This document shows positions 20,725-30,342 of a DNA stretch of 64,000 nt, one piece after another. This DNA is from Cristatella mucedo (Eukaryota; Bryozoa; Phylactolaemata; Cristatellidae). The notes under the pieces were generated by a model. The model did no database searches and was not told where the DNA came from. It worked only from the letters and a program-made list of their open reading frames with translations. The DNA is taken from assembly GCA_009760855.2 (NCBI GenBank), contig WPIO01000013.1, positions 4,641,001-4,705,000 of the forward strand, in the 5' to 3' direction. How positions within the stretch are numbered: the first letter of the stretch is position 1; every line of letters starts with the position of its first letter. Both the position numbers and the translations under genes were made by a program.

Positions 20725-21505
20725 TAATAATAATAACAACAATTCACTTGATAAAGCGCCCTCAGAGAACTCAATCTCTTTCTAGGCGATTCACAATACT
20801 GTAAAGGAAAGCGCGATTGAATCGTGAGTAATATACTTGATAAACATGAATAACGTGGTTGGTGGTGACATGCCCAAGGTCAGCATGCCTGTGTGGTTAG
20901 TAGCACAGTGTTAGCACGCACAGTGTCAGCACGCATAAGCACATGAAGGACGAATCAAAGGGACCAACTAAATGCTGTCCTAAATAGGTGTTTTTAAGTT
21001 CTTTTTAAATGTGGTCAAGTCAGGGGATGTTCTGATGCAAGTCGGGAGGTAGTTCCAAGCTTTGGGAGCATACGAACTAAATGCACGGTCTCCAAAAGAT
21101 TTGAGGTTCGTAGGAGGTATTGGTAAACTGTTGGATTCCAAAAAGCGGGTGGTACGATGCTTGGCCTGGTGGGGGAGTAGATCTGAGAGATAGGCTGGAG
21201 CCAAAGAATGAAGTAACTTAAAAGTGAGCGATAAAATCGGAAGTCAATCCGGTGCTTGACTGGTAGCCAGTGCAGGTCGGCGAGAAGTGGTGTGATGTGG
21301 CAACTTCGACGCTCACGACAGACAAGCCTAGCTGCGGAGTTTTGCACCAGCTGTAATCGCCTGATTTCACTTGCCGGTAAGCCAGCAAGCAGTGAGTTAC
21401 AGAAGTCAAGACAGGATGTCACGAATGGATGGACCAACTTAGACGTGGTATCTTTATCTAAGCAAGCCCGACTGTTAGCAATGTTACGTTTTACACCATA
21501 CATAA
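20725..21505 (-). mobile_element. LINE-A copy inserted antisense in another LINE-A
   Basis: The 3' tail (TAATAATAATAAC) and the GATAAAGCGCCCTCAGAGAA hairpin stand at the low end. The C-terminal frame on the - strand includes [20 protein letters not shown] and [20 protein letters not shown]. The 5' end is truncated near 21505. Confidence 0.85.
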
Positions 21506-21563
21506 TGTGCCTAGCAAGAGATTCAGTTCTCCGAGGGTTCTATACAAATGTATTATTATTATG
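21506..21563 (+). mobile_element. Distal 3' tail of the interrupted LINE-A copy
   Basis: TAATGTGCCTAGCAAGAGATT, a hairpin, then ATTATTATTATG. It continues the + strand copy broken at 20724. Confidence 0.7.
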
Positions 21564-22997
21564 ATCGTATATACGCTTCGCTAATATATGCGTAACTAAC
21601 GCATTCGGGGGAGCTTTCGTAAATCAGACTACGAGAATAAATATTCCGTTTTCAGAAGCATTGACAGTACGACATATTCCACTATTATAAATTGCGAAGC
21701 GGAATCGGCAAGATTCTTATCAGGCCGAATTTTTTCTCCAGTTGGTGTTTGCGCCACGCAGCACGACCGCCGCGCCTTCGGGCACTTTTAATGTCGCCAT
21801 TAGTCTAAGTGCAGCAGCAGGAAGTCGCCTAAAATTGCCGCCGCACAGACAGGCGGACATTTCAGGGAATATATGGCGAATATAGCACTCCGTTGCACTG
21901 AATTTGATCGTCTCAGCAAATGAGTCGTCGGTGAGCCTTATGCATTTTCTTTGCGTAGTTCTTGCGGTCGTAACATCGCTAGCAGAACGCGACGCACGCG
22001 CGATCACTGCGGTCCTGCTTTTCAAGAACGATACGCCCCGTAGCGCACCGTCCATTAAAATGCGAGCATTTTTAAAAGGCGCTTTCCTTTGTACCTACAT
22101 AGACAGCTACATTATACAGTGGCCGTAGCGGTTTTCTAAGCCGCCAGCTTCATTTGGGACTAAATATAGGGAAACTTTCATTTGACTCGTCCGTCGAGGC
22201 TCGTGAGTCGAGTGCACGGCCAATCAAACGGGAGCAAGCCTTACTCAATAGGCTGTGTTTCAATACAGCTCTGACTGCACAGTAAAGTAACGCAGTAAGG
22301 CGACAGCGAGCGTCGCCTTTTTATTGGCCAGCGCACGAAGCATGGCTTCGTATGACTTATCTGACCGACTTGCTCGTAGCTGCACGTTTGCTTTTACCTG
22401 GTGCTTTAAGCACGGATGGCGGTATCCTCTGCCGTATATCACTGGATACTAGTCTCGACTCTATAGCGGGGTTTAGCTGAATTGACTTCCAAAACGTCTT
22501 TGCGTACTCCATATCCTCGCGCGACGAACCAGTGAAGTATGTTTTGTCTTCTCCCGGCGGCATTTCAACGACGACGTATGCCGCCATAGTGAAGAGCGGG
22601 CTGCTTTGTGCAGACGCGCTGCCGTTCCGGAGTCGCTGCCCGCGCTGTTGAATTCAGGCTATCCGCGCAGTACAACGGTCGGCACGAGCAGCTCTTCTAG
22701 GTGGTATACCATTACAGCGCCACAGTAGAGACTGGGTTGCACAGCAACGGTGGTGTCCGCCCCTGCTGCAAATCTCATCCGGTCCAGTTGCAGCTATGAG
22801 GTTAAATTGTGGCGGCTGTAGCCGCGCCCGCTGCGGACCCAATCGCTTCTTCTACTATAAAAGTAAGCGAGGACCGCGATGCAGTATGAGATGAGTCTAG
22901 AGTACGAAGTCTTCTGAAGTTACCCGGCACAGCGATCGATAGTGCAGGTGTGAGTGTATTGTTAGAACCTCACTGTGCGGTTCCTGAACTCAACTCT
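21564..22997. other. CpG-richer stretch between repeats
   Basis: Apart from the candidate exon at 22357-22587, no repeat-family match and no other supported frame. CpG content is visibly higher than in the flanking LINE sequence. Confidence 0.4.
22357..22587 (-). CDS. Possible first coding exon, unidentified
   Basis: On the - strand an ATG at 22585-22587 in a fair context (TTCACTATGG) opens [20 protein letters not shown], then [20 protein letters not shown] and [21 protein letters not shown] possible donor CACCAG|GTAAAA lies at about 22398, and reading through it the frame stops at 22357. The upstream 250 bases are relatively CpG-rich. MxYVVVE-type openings occur in some animal DNA-binding or BEN-like proteins, but I cannot assign a family. 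It is not linked to the exon at 14570 by any evidence. Confidence 0.3.
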   Translation of the reverse strand: MAAYVVVEMPPGEDKTYFTGSSREDMEYAKTFWKSIQLNPAIESRLVSSDIRQRIPPSVLKAPGKSKRAATSKSVR

Positions 22998-23562
22998 GAT
23001 AATAATAACAATAATAATAATAATAATACTCACAACGGGACATTTTTGTAGCACCCTAAGAGAACTAAGTCTCTTTCTAGTCACCGTATGTATGCTGGAA
23101 TGGAAGCATCTCGGTTGGATAGCAAACACAGTGTCAATAGCAGGCATTATAACATGCACGGGCTACTCGCGCGGACGCTAGTCAATTCTAAGAGGAACAG
23201 TTAGGTTTTAGCTTTTTTATTTTGGAAAGTCAGGAAATTTCTTGAAATAATTCAGGAGTACGTTCCGGGCTTTGAAAGCATGAAAAAAGGCATGGGCTCA
23301 AAAATATTTGAGATTAGTTATTGGCACAGTTAAACGACTTGAGTACGAAGAGCAGATGGTTCGCTGCGAAGCCTGATTGACAAATACTTCGGTTGGGTAA
23401 TCCGAAGCAAGGTCATTTTTTGACCTACAAGTTAGTGTCATAACCTTGAATTCGATGCAATACATGTGATATATACTGACGTAAGCAGGTCCGAATATGT
23501 GCAATTGTACCGTGCTGAAAGTAGCCAATTTGACTCTGAGACCGAAGCGGTCATCTATGTAA
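22998..23562 (-). mobile_element. LINE-A copy, degenerate
   Basis: The (AAT)n tail and a decayed hairpin at the low end (TAGCACCCTAAGAGAACTAA) are followed by a diverged C-terminal region. It ends abruptly at the tail of a LINE-B copy. Confidence 0.7.
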
Positions 23563-24042
23563 TGTAATGTGATGTATCTCCGTCTGTAACTCCACAAAGT
23601 CATAAAAACCATGTGGGTGTTACGCAGGAGAGTTTTGTATAGCGCACTCACAGCCTAAGCGGCTTTCGGTACGCATTCGGTACCCAACAGACTTCGTCTC
23701 ACGCAACAAAGAGAAAGTGGGAAGCATAGCAGAGTTAGGAGAGCAGTTGAGGTAGTGAGTAGCATAGAAGTAGCAGTTCAGGACCGCTGAAAAAGATGTG
23801 CCATAGTCGGCAGTTGGAGAGTAGATGTCGTTGCGTAAGAATTGTGGAAGCGAATTCCACAGTCTAGGACCTGTAGAGCTAAAGCTTCTGTCATCAACGG
23901 TCTTTAAGCAGAGGAATGGAATAACTAATTTATTGTCCACACAGGACCCGAGGGCGCGAACAGGCTGAAACTGATGCAGCAGTTCAGCTAGGTACGAAAG
24001 AGCCAAGTCGTGGCGGGCCTTGTGGGTCAGCGTAAGAACTTT

Positions 24043-24043
<1 letters not shown>
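23563..24043 (-). mobile_element. LINE-B copy
   Basis: Tail TAATGTAATGTGATGTATCT at the low end. The C-terminal frame on the - strand reads [40 protein letters not shown] and [20 protein letters not shown]. The 5' truncation abuts a (CT)n tract. Confidence 0.87.
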
Positions 24044-24104
<61 letters not shown>

Positions 24105-24119
24105 TCTCTCTCTCTCTCT
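24044..24119. repeat. (CT)n microsatellite
   Basis: About 75 bases of CT dinucleotide with a single interruption. Confidence 0.97.
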
Positions 24120-24138
24120 AAGTATATAGGTCTGTGCT

Positions 24139-24282
24139 GCGACTACTACACCGGTATGTGCTGCGACCGCGATGCCAGTCGGCGCTGCGACTACTACACC
24201 GGTCTACACTGCGACTACGACACCGGTCTACACTGCGACTACGAAGCCGGTCGGCTCTGCGTCTACGAAGCCGGTTAGTGCT
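24139..24282 (+). repeat. 24-bp minisatellite, six units
   Basis: Six contiguous 24-base units beginning GCGACTACTACACCGGT with small changes. Read on the + strand they give an 8-residue Thr/Pro/Val repeat (ATTTPVYT). The open stretch then runs on to a stop at 24361-24363. No gene identity. Confidence 0.9.
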
Positions 24283-24363
24283 GCCAGAGCTGCTATGTTG
24301 GCAATAAGAGCCGGCAGCGATGTAGAACAAGCCGCCAAGGCGACGGAGACTGCCGAAACCTGA

Positions 24364-24949
24364 GCGGCAAAGGGAGGAGGAGGCACGCACCCAATCCCTG
24401 GTTGTGGGAGAAGGGTGCTTATTACGCCACAGCGTTGGCTTAAAGCTGGTGGCCTACTCATCCAGCTGGTCACCAAAGGGCGTGGTTTGGTGGGCCTCCC
24501 ACGAGCAGGCGTCACGTAGCCTCTAGAAGCCGACCGATACCCAGTCGGCCACCGTTGGAAAGAGAGGACGTTGGGTCCACCTGGCTTATCCACCCACCGA
24601 GCTCTTCCGGTCGAGACAGTGTTATGTTTGTGCGGGCAGTCGCGAACAGATCAAGACGGCTCAAGCAGAAGATGGCGTTTATTTTGGAAACGCAGGAATC
24701 TGTGTAGAGGCTACAAGGAGATGTGTTGGCCGCAGCCCATTTTACTATTTAGATCTTTCAATGTCTGTGTATTAATACGCTTCCCTATTGCTAGTAAGTT
24801 GGTTTTTATCGTCATTGAAGGTGAACATTTTTTGCTATCCAAGTGCGAATAAATATTGGAAATACGTGCTGGAATGATTGTAAAGAGTTCGACGTGTGTG
24901 ACGGCCTGGAAGTATCAAATCACAGGTACAGCAGCGCTATGCGTCGTCT
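24364..24949. other. Unassigned stretch
   Basis: No recognised repeat or gene. A frame near 24620-24775 (CYVCAGSREQIKTAQAEDG) has no start or splice support. Confidence 0.3.
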
Positions 24950-25215
24950 GCATAAATTCACAGGGTCGCATGCAAATATGGTTAGTGGCAGCATGCACAA
25001 TGCCAGCACACATAAGCACACAACAACGAATCGCAAGGACCCACTAAATGCGGCGACAAATAGATGCGTTTCTAAAATGTAGTCAAGTCGGGGGGGGCCT
25101 TTGCTGTGCAGTGCCATTGATGCCTAGGCGAGACAATTGGTTCTCAAGTGGACTTGGTATCAAACGCTGTCGAAGAATCCAGCGGAACTCCAGAGAGACT
25201 CGATCCAACTCAGAA
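24950..25215 (-). mobile_element. Rearranged LINE-A fragments
   Basis: A 3' UTR piece (ATTCACAGGGTCGCATGCAA to about 25095) is joined directly to a reverse-transcriptase piece (GTGCAGTGCCATTGATGCCT). The C-terminal coding part between them is deleted. Confidence 0.65.
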
Positions 25216-25649
25216 TTCCTGAGAAGATGATTATTATCTCGCAGCAGTGTTTATTATTTTGAGTGATTTCGTCTAACACCTGTCGCATTGCTGCGGCTCC
25301 AGCGGCGGCGGCGGCAGCAGCAGCAGTCCGAGTGGAGTCTCGCGGAGACACCACGCAGCTTGAAAGAGGCTCTCTCTCTTAATTTCTCTCAATGCGTACA
25401 TATACGAGAACTCGAAATAAATCGCGGCAGGGAAATACGTCGGGAATATAACGTGCATTAGTGGCTTGAGGCTGTGCTGCGTCAATGGCTTAACTATTTG
25501 CGATGAGTAGGCGATGAGTAGGCTTCGCTGTGTCAATGGCGTAGCTCCAGGTCGCAGGTGAGGCATAGATAGATTAGTGACCGGGCGCTGCGCTAGTCAA
25601 AACAGCAGAAGCAGCAGGCGAACATAACAGACCTGACTTGAACTTACCG

Positions 25650-26280
25650 ACTAGGCTTGAAGTTTAGATGTAAGAGGAGTTTAACTGGACAATCGCTGCA
25701 CGTTCCATGTCTTGGATTGGAACGGCAGTGGCGAGACGCGGTTTCTCAAGGTCTGGTGTTGCTTTCTTAATGAGTGGCGTAACAACACTCTTTCTTAAGG
25801 ATACATGGATACACTTCAGGGTCAGGGGCAAATTATCGTTTTCGTTATACAAGGCAGCAGCAAATATAAGCGTCCCAGAAAGATTATAGTAGGTACGAGG
25901 TTTAGGGTGCTTGCGCAGTCTTCTTAGACTATGAGAAAACGTCGTGATGAAGTCACCAGTGGCGTGCGTGAAAGTGGGCATTTAGGTAATGCAAGGGACG
26001 AGAGGTTAGGATTCCAGTGGGGAAGCTAGCATGAAGTGGATTCTCTGATTTTAACTATCTTTCCGTCGAAGAAGCTATGATAAAAATCTGCTAGATCGGT
26101 ACAAGGAGTCGTGATTAAATTTTTAAGTGATTGATGAATTTCCTCATAAACACTGCACAACTCAGAGGTACTATTCCTTACAGACGCCCGATGAATATCG
26201 GTGGAACTACACCTCGAATCACACGTACCTTTCATAGAAGCAGGGCCAGGTAAGCAAGCAGGTAGGCGGACGGTAGCGTA
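25650..26280 (-). mobile_element. LINE linker and N-terminal RT fragment
   Basis: The - strand reads DLADFYHSFFDGKIVKIRES and VSLRKSVVTPLIKKATPDLE, the segments that stand between endonuclease and reverse transcriptase in CR1/L2-like LINEs. Degenerate. Family A is likely. Confidence 0.65.
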
Positions 26281-26542
26281 CAAATTGCGTGCACTGTAGC
26301 AGCTTCTGCACTAGAGTGCATAGCCACAAATACAGCCCATTCAAAGGTGCCAATCCAGGTGCAGAATCTTTCGCCGATGCACGAGCAGAGCACGGTAGCT
26401 ATCAAGAGCGCCCATACCTTGATGTAGTGAGTTCAATTCATTCATGCAGACCAGACTACTGCATAACCACAGAGAGACATTCTTGTTATATACAAGCCAT
26501 AGCGAACACCCGCTTCAAAGTCTAAATTCCAACTGACTGAAC

Positions 26543-26675
26543 TGGTTTGGCCCAGTGGTTAAGGTACTCGCCCCGACCAAGGTCTGGCCGAGGTTGTGGG
26601 CTCGAGCCCCGTGTCATATGTGAAGTGGCCGAATAGAGATTAAGCTCTCTTAGGGCGCTACAAAAATTAGTTATA
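26543..26675 (+). mobile_element. SINE-1 copy
   Basis: Well-kept head (TTGGCCCAGTGGTTAAGG, A box) and B-box region (TGTGGGCTCGAGCCCC). Tail GCCGAATAGAGATTAAGC with GGGCGCTAC. Confidence 0.85.
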
Positions 26676-26679
26676 TCTC

Positions 26680-28190
26680 TTGAATTAGGCTATTTGCACA
26701 GTCTAAACCACATATTATGAGAAAATTCAGTTCCAAACCATTATACTTTAATAATCACTAATAATCTCAAGTCATTTTATATAAAAATAAATCCCTTTGC
26801 GTGCTCACGGGTCAATAGCAGAGCACTGCAGCAATCAAGAGAGTGCATATCCCATTATCAAGGCTGGTCAATTTTTTTATATTATAGCTGCATATCCGCA
26901 ATGCTAGAAGGCCTTGTTTGAACAATACCAGCCCCAGCTGGTTTACAATTCTAAAAAAATCCCTTCAGATGAGCTTTAATGTAGTCTAAAATATAAATTA
27001 TGACATCATCAGTTCCTAATGGTTACTACTTAGGAACTAATAATATTTTCCAGCTAGCGCCATGATCAAGGTTAATTTAACGTATTAACGTTTCAGTTCG
27101 CTCCTGACCTGGTTCTGTCGACGACAATGATTTGTGCCCGCAGGCCTGGTATAGGCAGTCTCCTACAATTGCTCCATTTCAGCTCAAAACTGAATTGCCA
27201 TCATTATTGAGTTTCAGCACGCTGCAAGAAGCATCTGAAGGTGTAGGTAGTTCAGAGGATCGCTGGACAAGCTCGCTGTGAGAATGCCACGTGATCGCTT
27301 GATTCCTTTCTGACAAATTTTTTTTGAATCTTATGTGACTAAGTGTTACGATAAAGTCATAACAATAAACTAACTGAATAAAATGATGGGACGTGCACAA
27401 CAGAATTCTACAGAGCGGCATGGTCATTGCCGACACAAAAGTGGGGCTTGCAATATCACCTCGGTTCAATATTTTACGATCGATTCTCCGACACGAGATG
27501 CAGGCCAGCCAGCGAGGATCTCTGGTTCTACACAAGTGGTGCATGCTTCTGCCAGGCGTGTCCTCCGTAGAACAAGCTCTTGCAAATGGCCGGCGTGAGT
27601 ACAGTGACATTTGAGTTTGAGGAGACATTTGAGTTTGAGGAGAGCTCGAAACTAGACGCACTGTGGGTTCTCTCAGACTGCGAATAAAAATTCGAGTAAA
27701 ATTGCCTCGGGACCGTATTCGATAACGTGAATCCTGCGCCAGTATATTCTCGGACGATACCCTCGACTATCAGCAATTGAGGTGGACCGTGCAGACGCTG
27801 CGGTATTACAGCCCCTTCCCGCCAGGCGGTGTGCTTCGTCATCACCAATCAATGGAGTAAACCAGCGTGGGCGCTGCTAACCAACCCAGACTGTTGCATT
27901 CGGGAGAGCTTATTTTCAGTTTCAGACGCATTGCTATTAATAGCCGGGCGTACCGTCTGCGGCCAAGGATCTGAAATAAAGCACCGCAGACCAAACAATT
28001 AGCAACTACGTTCTAATTTTCTGGGAGCACAAATGCCCATGGGCTGTGGTAACTTAGAGCCTGAAGTCATCAAGAAAGCTTACGTACTAATATATTCGGA
28101 AGTGTTTGGCTTTTGCAGTGGTTGTCTCACGGCTGTGACCTCGAGCACTTGCTACGCACCTTACATTTTGTTCGATGGACGAAAGTAAGT
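26680..28190. other. Unassigned stretch
   Basis: A/T-rich then mixed sequence. No gene or family repeat recognised. A 17-base direct repeat (ACATTTGAGTTTGAGGA) stands near 27606-27642. Confidence 0.35.
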
Positions 28191-28194
28191 CCTG

Positions 28195-28885
28195 ATAGCA
28201 AAATCGAGTGGTTAGTGGTGGCATCCTCAATAAAACAACAAGAATATCGTGGTTAGGGGTGACATGCACAGGGTCAGCATGCAAGTGTGGTTGATGGCAG
28301 CATGTTCAGCGTCAGCAAGCAAAGCACATAAAGTAAGAATCACTAGGATCCACTAAACGCTGTCATAAATAGATGCGTTTTAGTTTCTTTTTAAATGTGG
28401 ACAAGTCAGGAGATGTCGTGACGGGAGTCGGGAGTGAGTTTCAGGCTTAGGGAGCATACGAACTAAAGGCACGGTCTCCAAATGATTTGAGGTTTGAGGT
28501 GTTGGTAAACGATTAGAATCCGAAAAGCACTGGTACGACGCTTAGCCTGGTGGGGGAGTAGATCTGATAAGGGAGGCTGAAGCCAAAGAATAAAAGGACC
28601 TGAAAGTGAGTGACAGAACCTTAAAGTCGATGCGTTGCTTGACTGGGAGACAATGCAGGTTGGCGAGAAGCGGTGAGACGAGGCAACAGTGATGCTCACG
28701 ACAGACATGCCTAGCTGCAGAGTTTTGCACCAGCTGTAAGCGCCTGAGTGCATAGCCCGGTATACCAGCAAGCAGTGAGTTACAGAAGCCAAGACTAGAT
28801 TTCACAAATGCATGGACCAATTTAGACGTGGAATCCCTGTCTAAACAAGCCCGAATTTTAGCAATGTTATGTAGCTGAAAGTAGG
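28195..28885 (-). mobile_element. LINE-A copy lacking its 3' hairpin
   Basis: The - strand C-terminal frame (VHAFVKSSLGFCNSLLAGIP, RRLQLVQNSAARHVCREHHC) and part of the 3' UTR are present. The terminal hairpin and tail are missing. Confidence 0.8.
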
Positions 28886-29089
28886 CTGGCTGTATATCAC
28901 ATCTAGTGAAGCTATTGCTGGGCAGTAGGGTGCTCCGAACTGGAAGAAATTACGTCGGAAGTTTCAGCGTCTGTTAGTGAGGCCTAGCCGGTGGGCCTCA
29001 TTTAAATTTAAACTTAAATTCAATGTATTCGAAAATTATTAAATAAAAAAAGGGGCGCCACCTGGGTAAGTCGATGATGGGCTCACGAG

Positions 29090-29235
29090 CTGGTTTGGTC
29101 CAGCGGTTAAGGTGCTTGCGCCGATCAATGTCTGGCTGAGGTCGTGGGCTCGAGCCCCGAGGCACATGGGAAGGGCCTGAATAGAGATTAAGTTCTCTTG
29201 GGGCGCTATACAAATGAACCATGTTTATTTATTTA
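29090..29235 (+). mobile_element. SINE-1 copy
   Basis: A box GGTCCAGCGGTTAAGGTGC, B-box region GTGGGCTCGAGCCCCGAGG. Tail CCTGAATAGAGATTAAGTTC, then GGGGCGCTATAC and a TTTATTTATTTA end. Confidence 0.88.
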
Positions 29236-29274
29236 TATCCTAGGGACGCCACAGCCATAAAGTAGCGGTGTGGC

Positions 29275-30090
29275 AGTAATAATAATAATAATAATGTACT
29301 TGTACTTGATAAAGCGCCCTCAGAGAACTTAATCTCTTTCTAGGCGCTTTACATTTGCTGCAAAGGGAAATGCAATTGAATGGTAAGTAAAATCATGCTT
29401 GAAAAACAAACAAAATGAATAACATGGTTAGGGCTGACATGCACAGGGTCAGCATGCAAATTTGGTTAGTGGCAGCATGCACAGTGTCAGCACACATAAG
29501 CACGTGAAGGACGAATCACAGGGACCCACTAAATGCTGTCCTAAATAGGTGTGTTTTAAGTTCCTTTTAAATGTGGTCAGGTCAGGGAATGTTCTGACGC
29601 AGGTCGGGAGGGGGTTCCAGGCTTTGGGAGCATACGAACTAAATGCACGGTTACCAAAGGATTTGAGGTTTACACGAGGTATTTGTAGACTGTTGGATTA
29701 CGAAAAGCGGGTGGTACGATGCTTGGCCTGATGGGGGAGTATGTCGGAGAGATAGGCTGGAGCCATAGAATGAAGGGACCTAAAAGTGAGCGACAAAACC
29801 TTGAAGTCAATCCGTTGCTTGACTGGTAGCCAGTGCAGGTCGGCGAGAAGTGGAGTAATGTGGCAACTGCGACGCTCGCGACAGACAAGCCTAGCTGCGG
29901 AGTTTTTGCACCAGCTGCAATCGCCTGATCGCACATGCTGGTAGGCCAGTAAGCAGTGAGTTGCAGAAGTCGAGACGAGATGTCACGAATGCATGGACCA
30001 GCTTAGACGTGGTATCCTTATCTAAACAAGCCCGAATTTTAGCAATGCTATGAAGCTGAAAATATGCGGATTTGACTGTGATTTGACTAG
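29275..30090 (-). mobile_element. LINE-A copy
   Basis: (AAT)n tail, GATAAAGCGCCCTCAGAGAA hairpin, 3' UTR and C-terminal frame ([40 protein letters not shown]). 5' truncated about 210 bases before the ACP1 start codon. Confidence 0.88.
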
Positions 30091-30299
30091 TACACAGCTT
30101 TACTTCCGAAATGTGATGCACGGCCAAAATTAAATCTTTTAAATACGGCTACGTGAAATAGTGCTCGCGATGAGGACATTCCGTGGACTCAGCGACCGAG
30201 TAGCTTACCTGAGAAAGAAGACGGTGGTGGAGCGGACGGATGCCTAACAGCGGGGTCGGAGTTCACCAAGCCTCATTCTGGCTACCTAGAGGCGCCACC

Positions 30300-30342
30300 A
30301 TGGCCGGTGCCGGCAGGAAGAATGTGCTTTTCGTGTGCATGG
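30300..30342 (+). CDS. ACP1: LMW-PTP exon 1
   Basis: MAGAGRKNVLFVCM plus one base. It carries the nucleophilic Cys13. Donor ATGG|GTAAGC. Confidence 0.95.
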
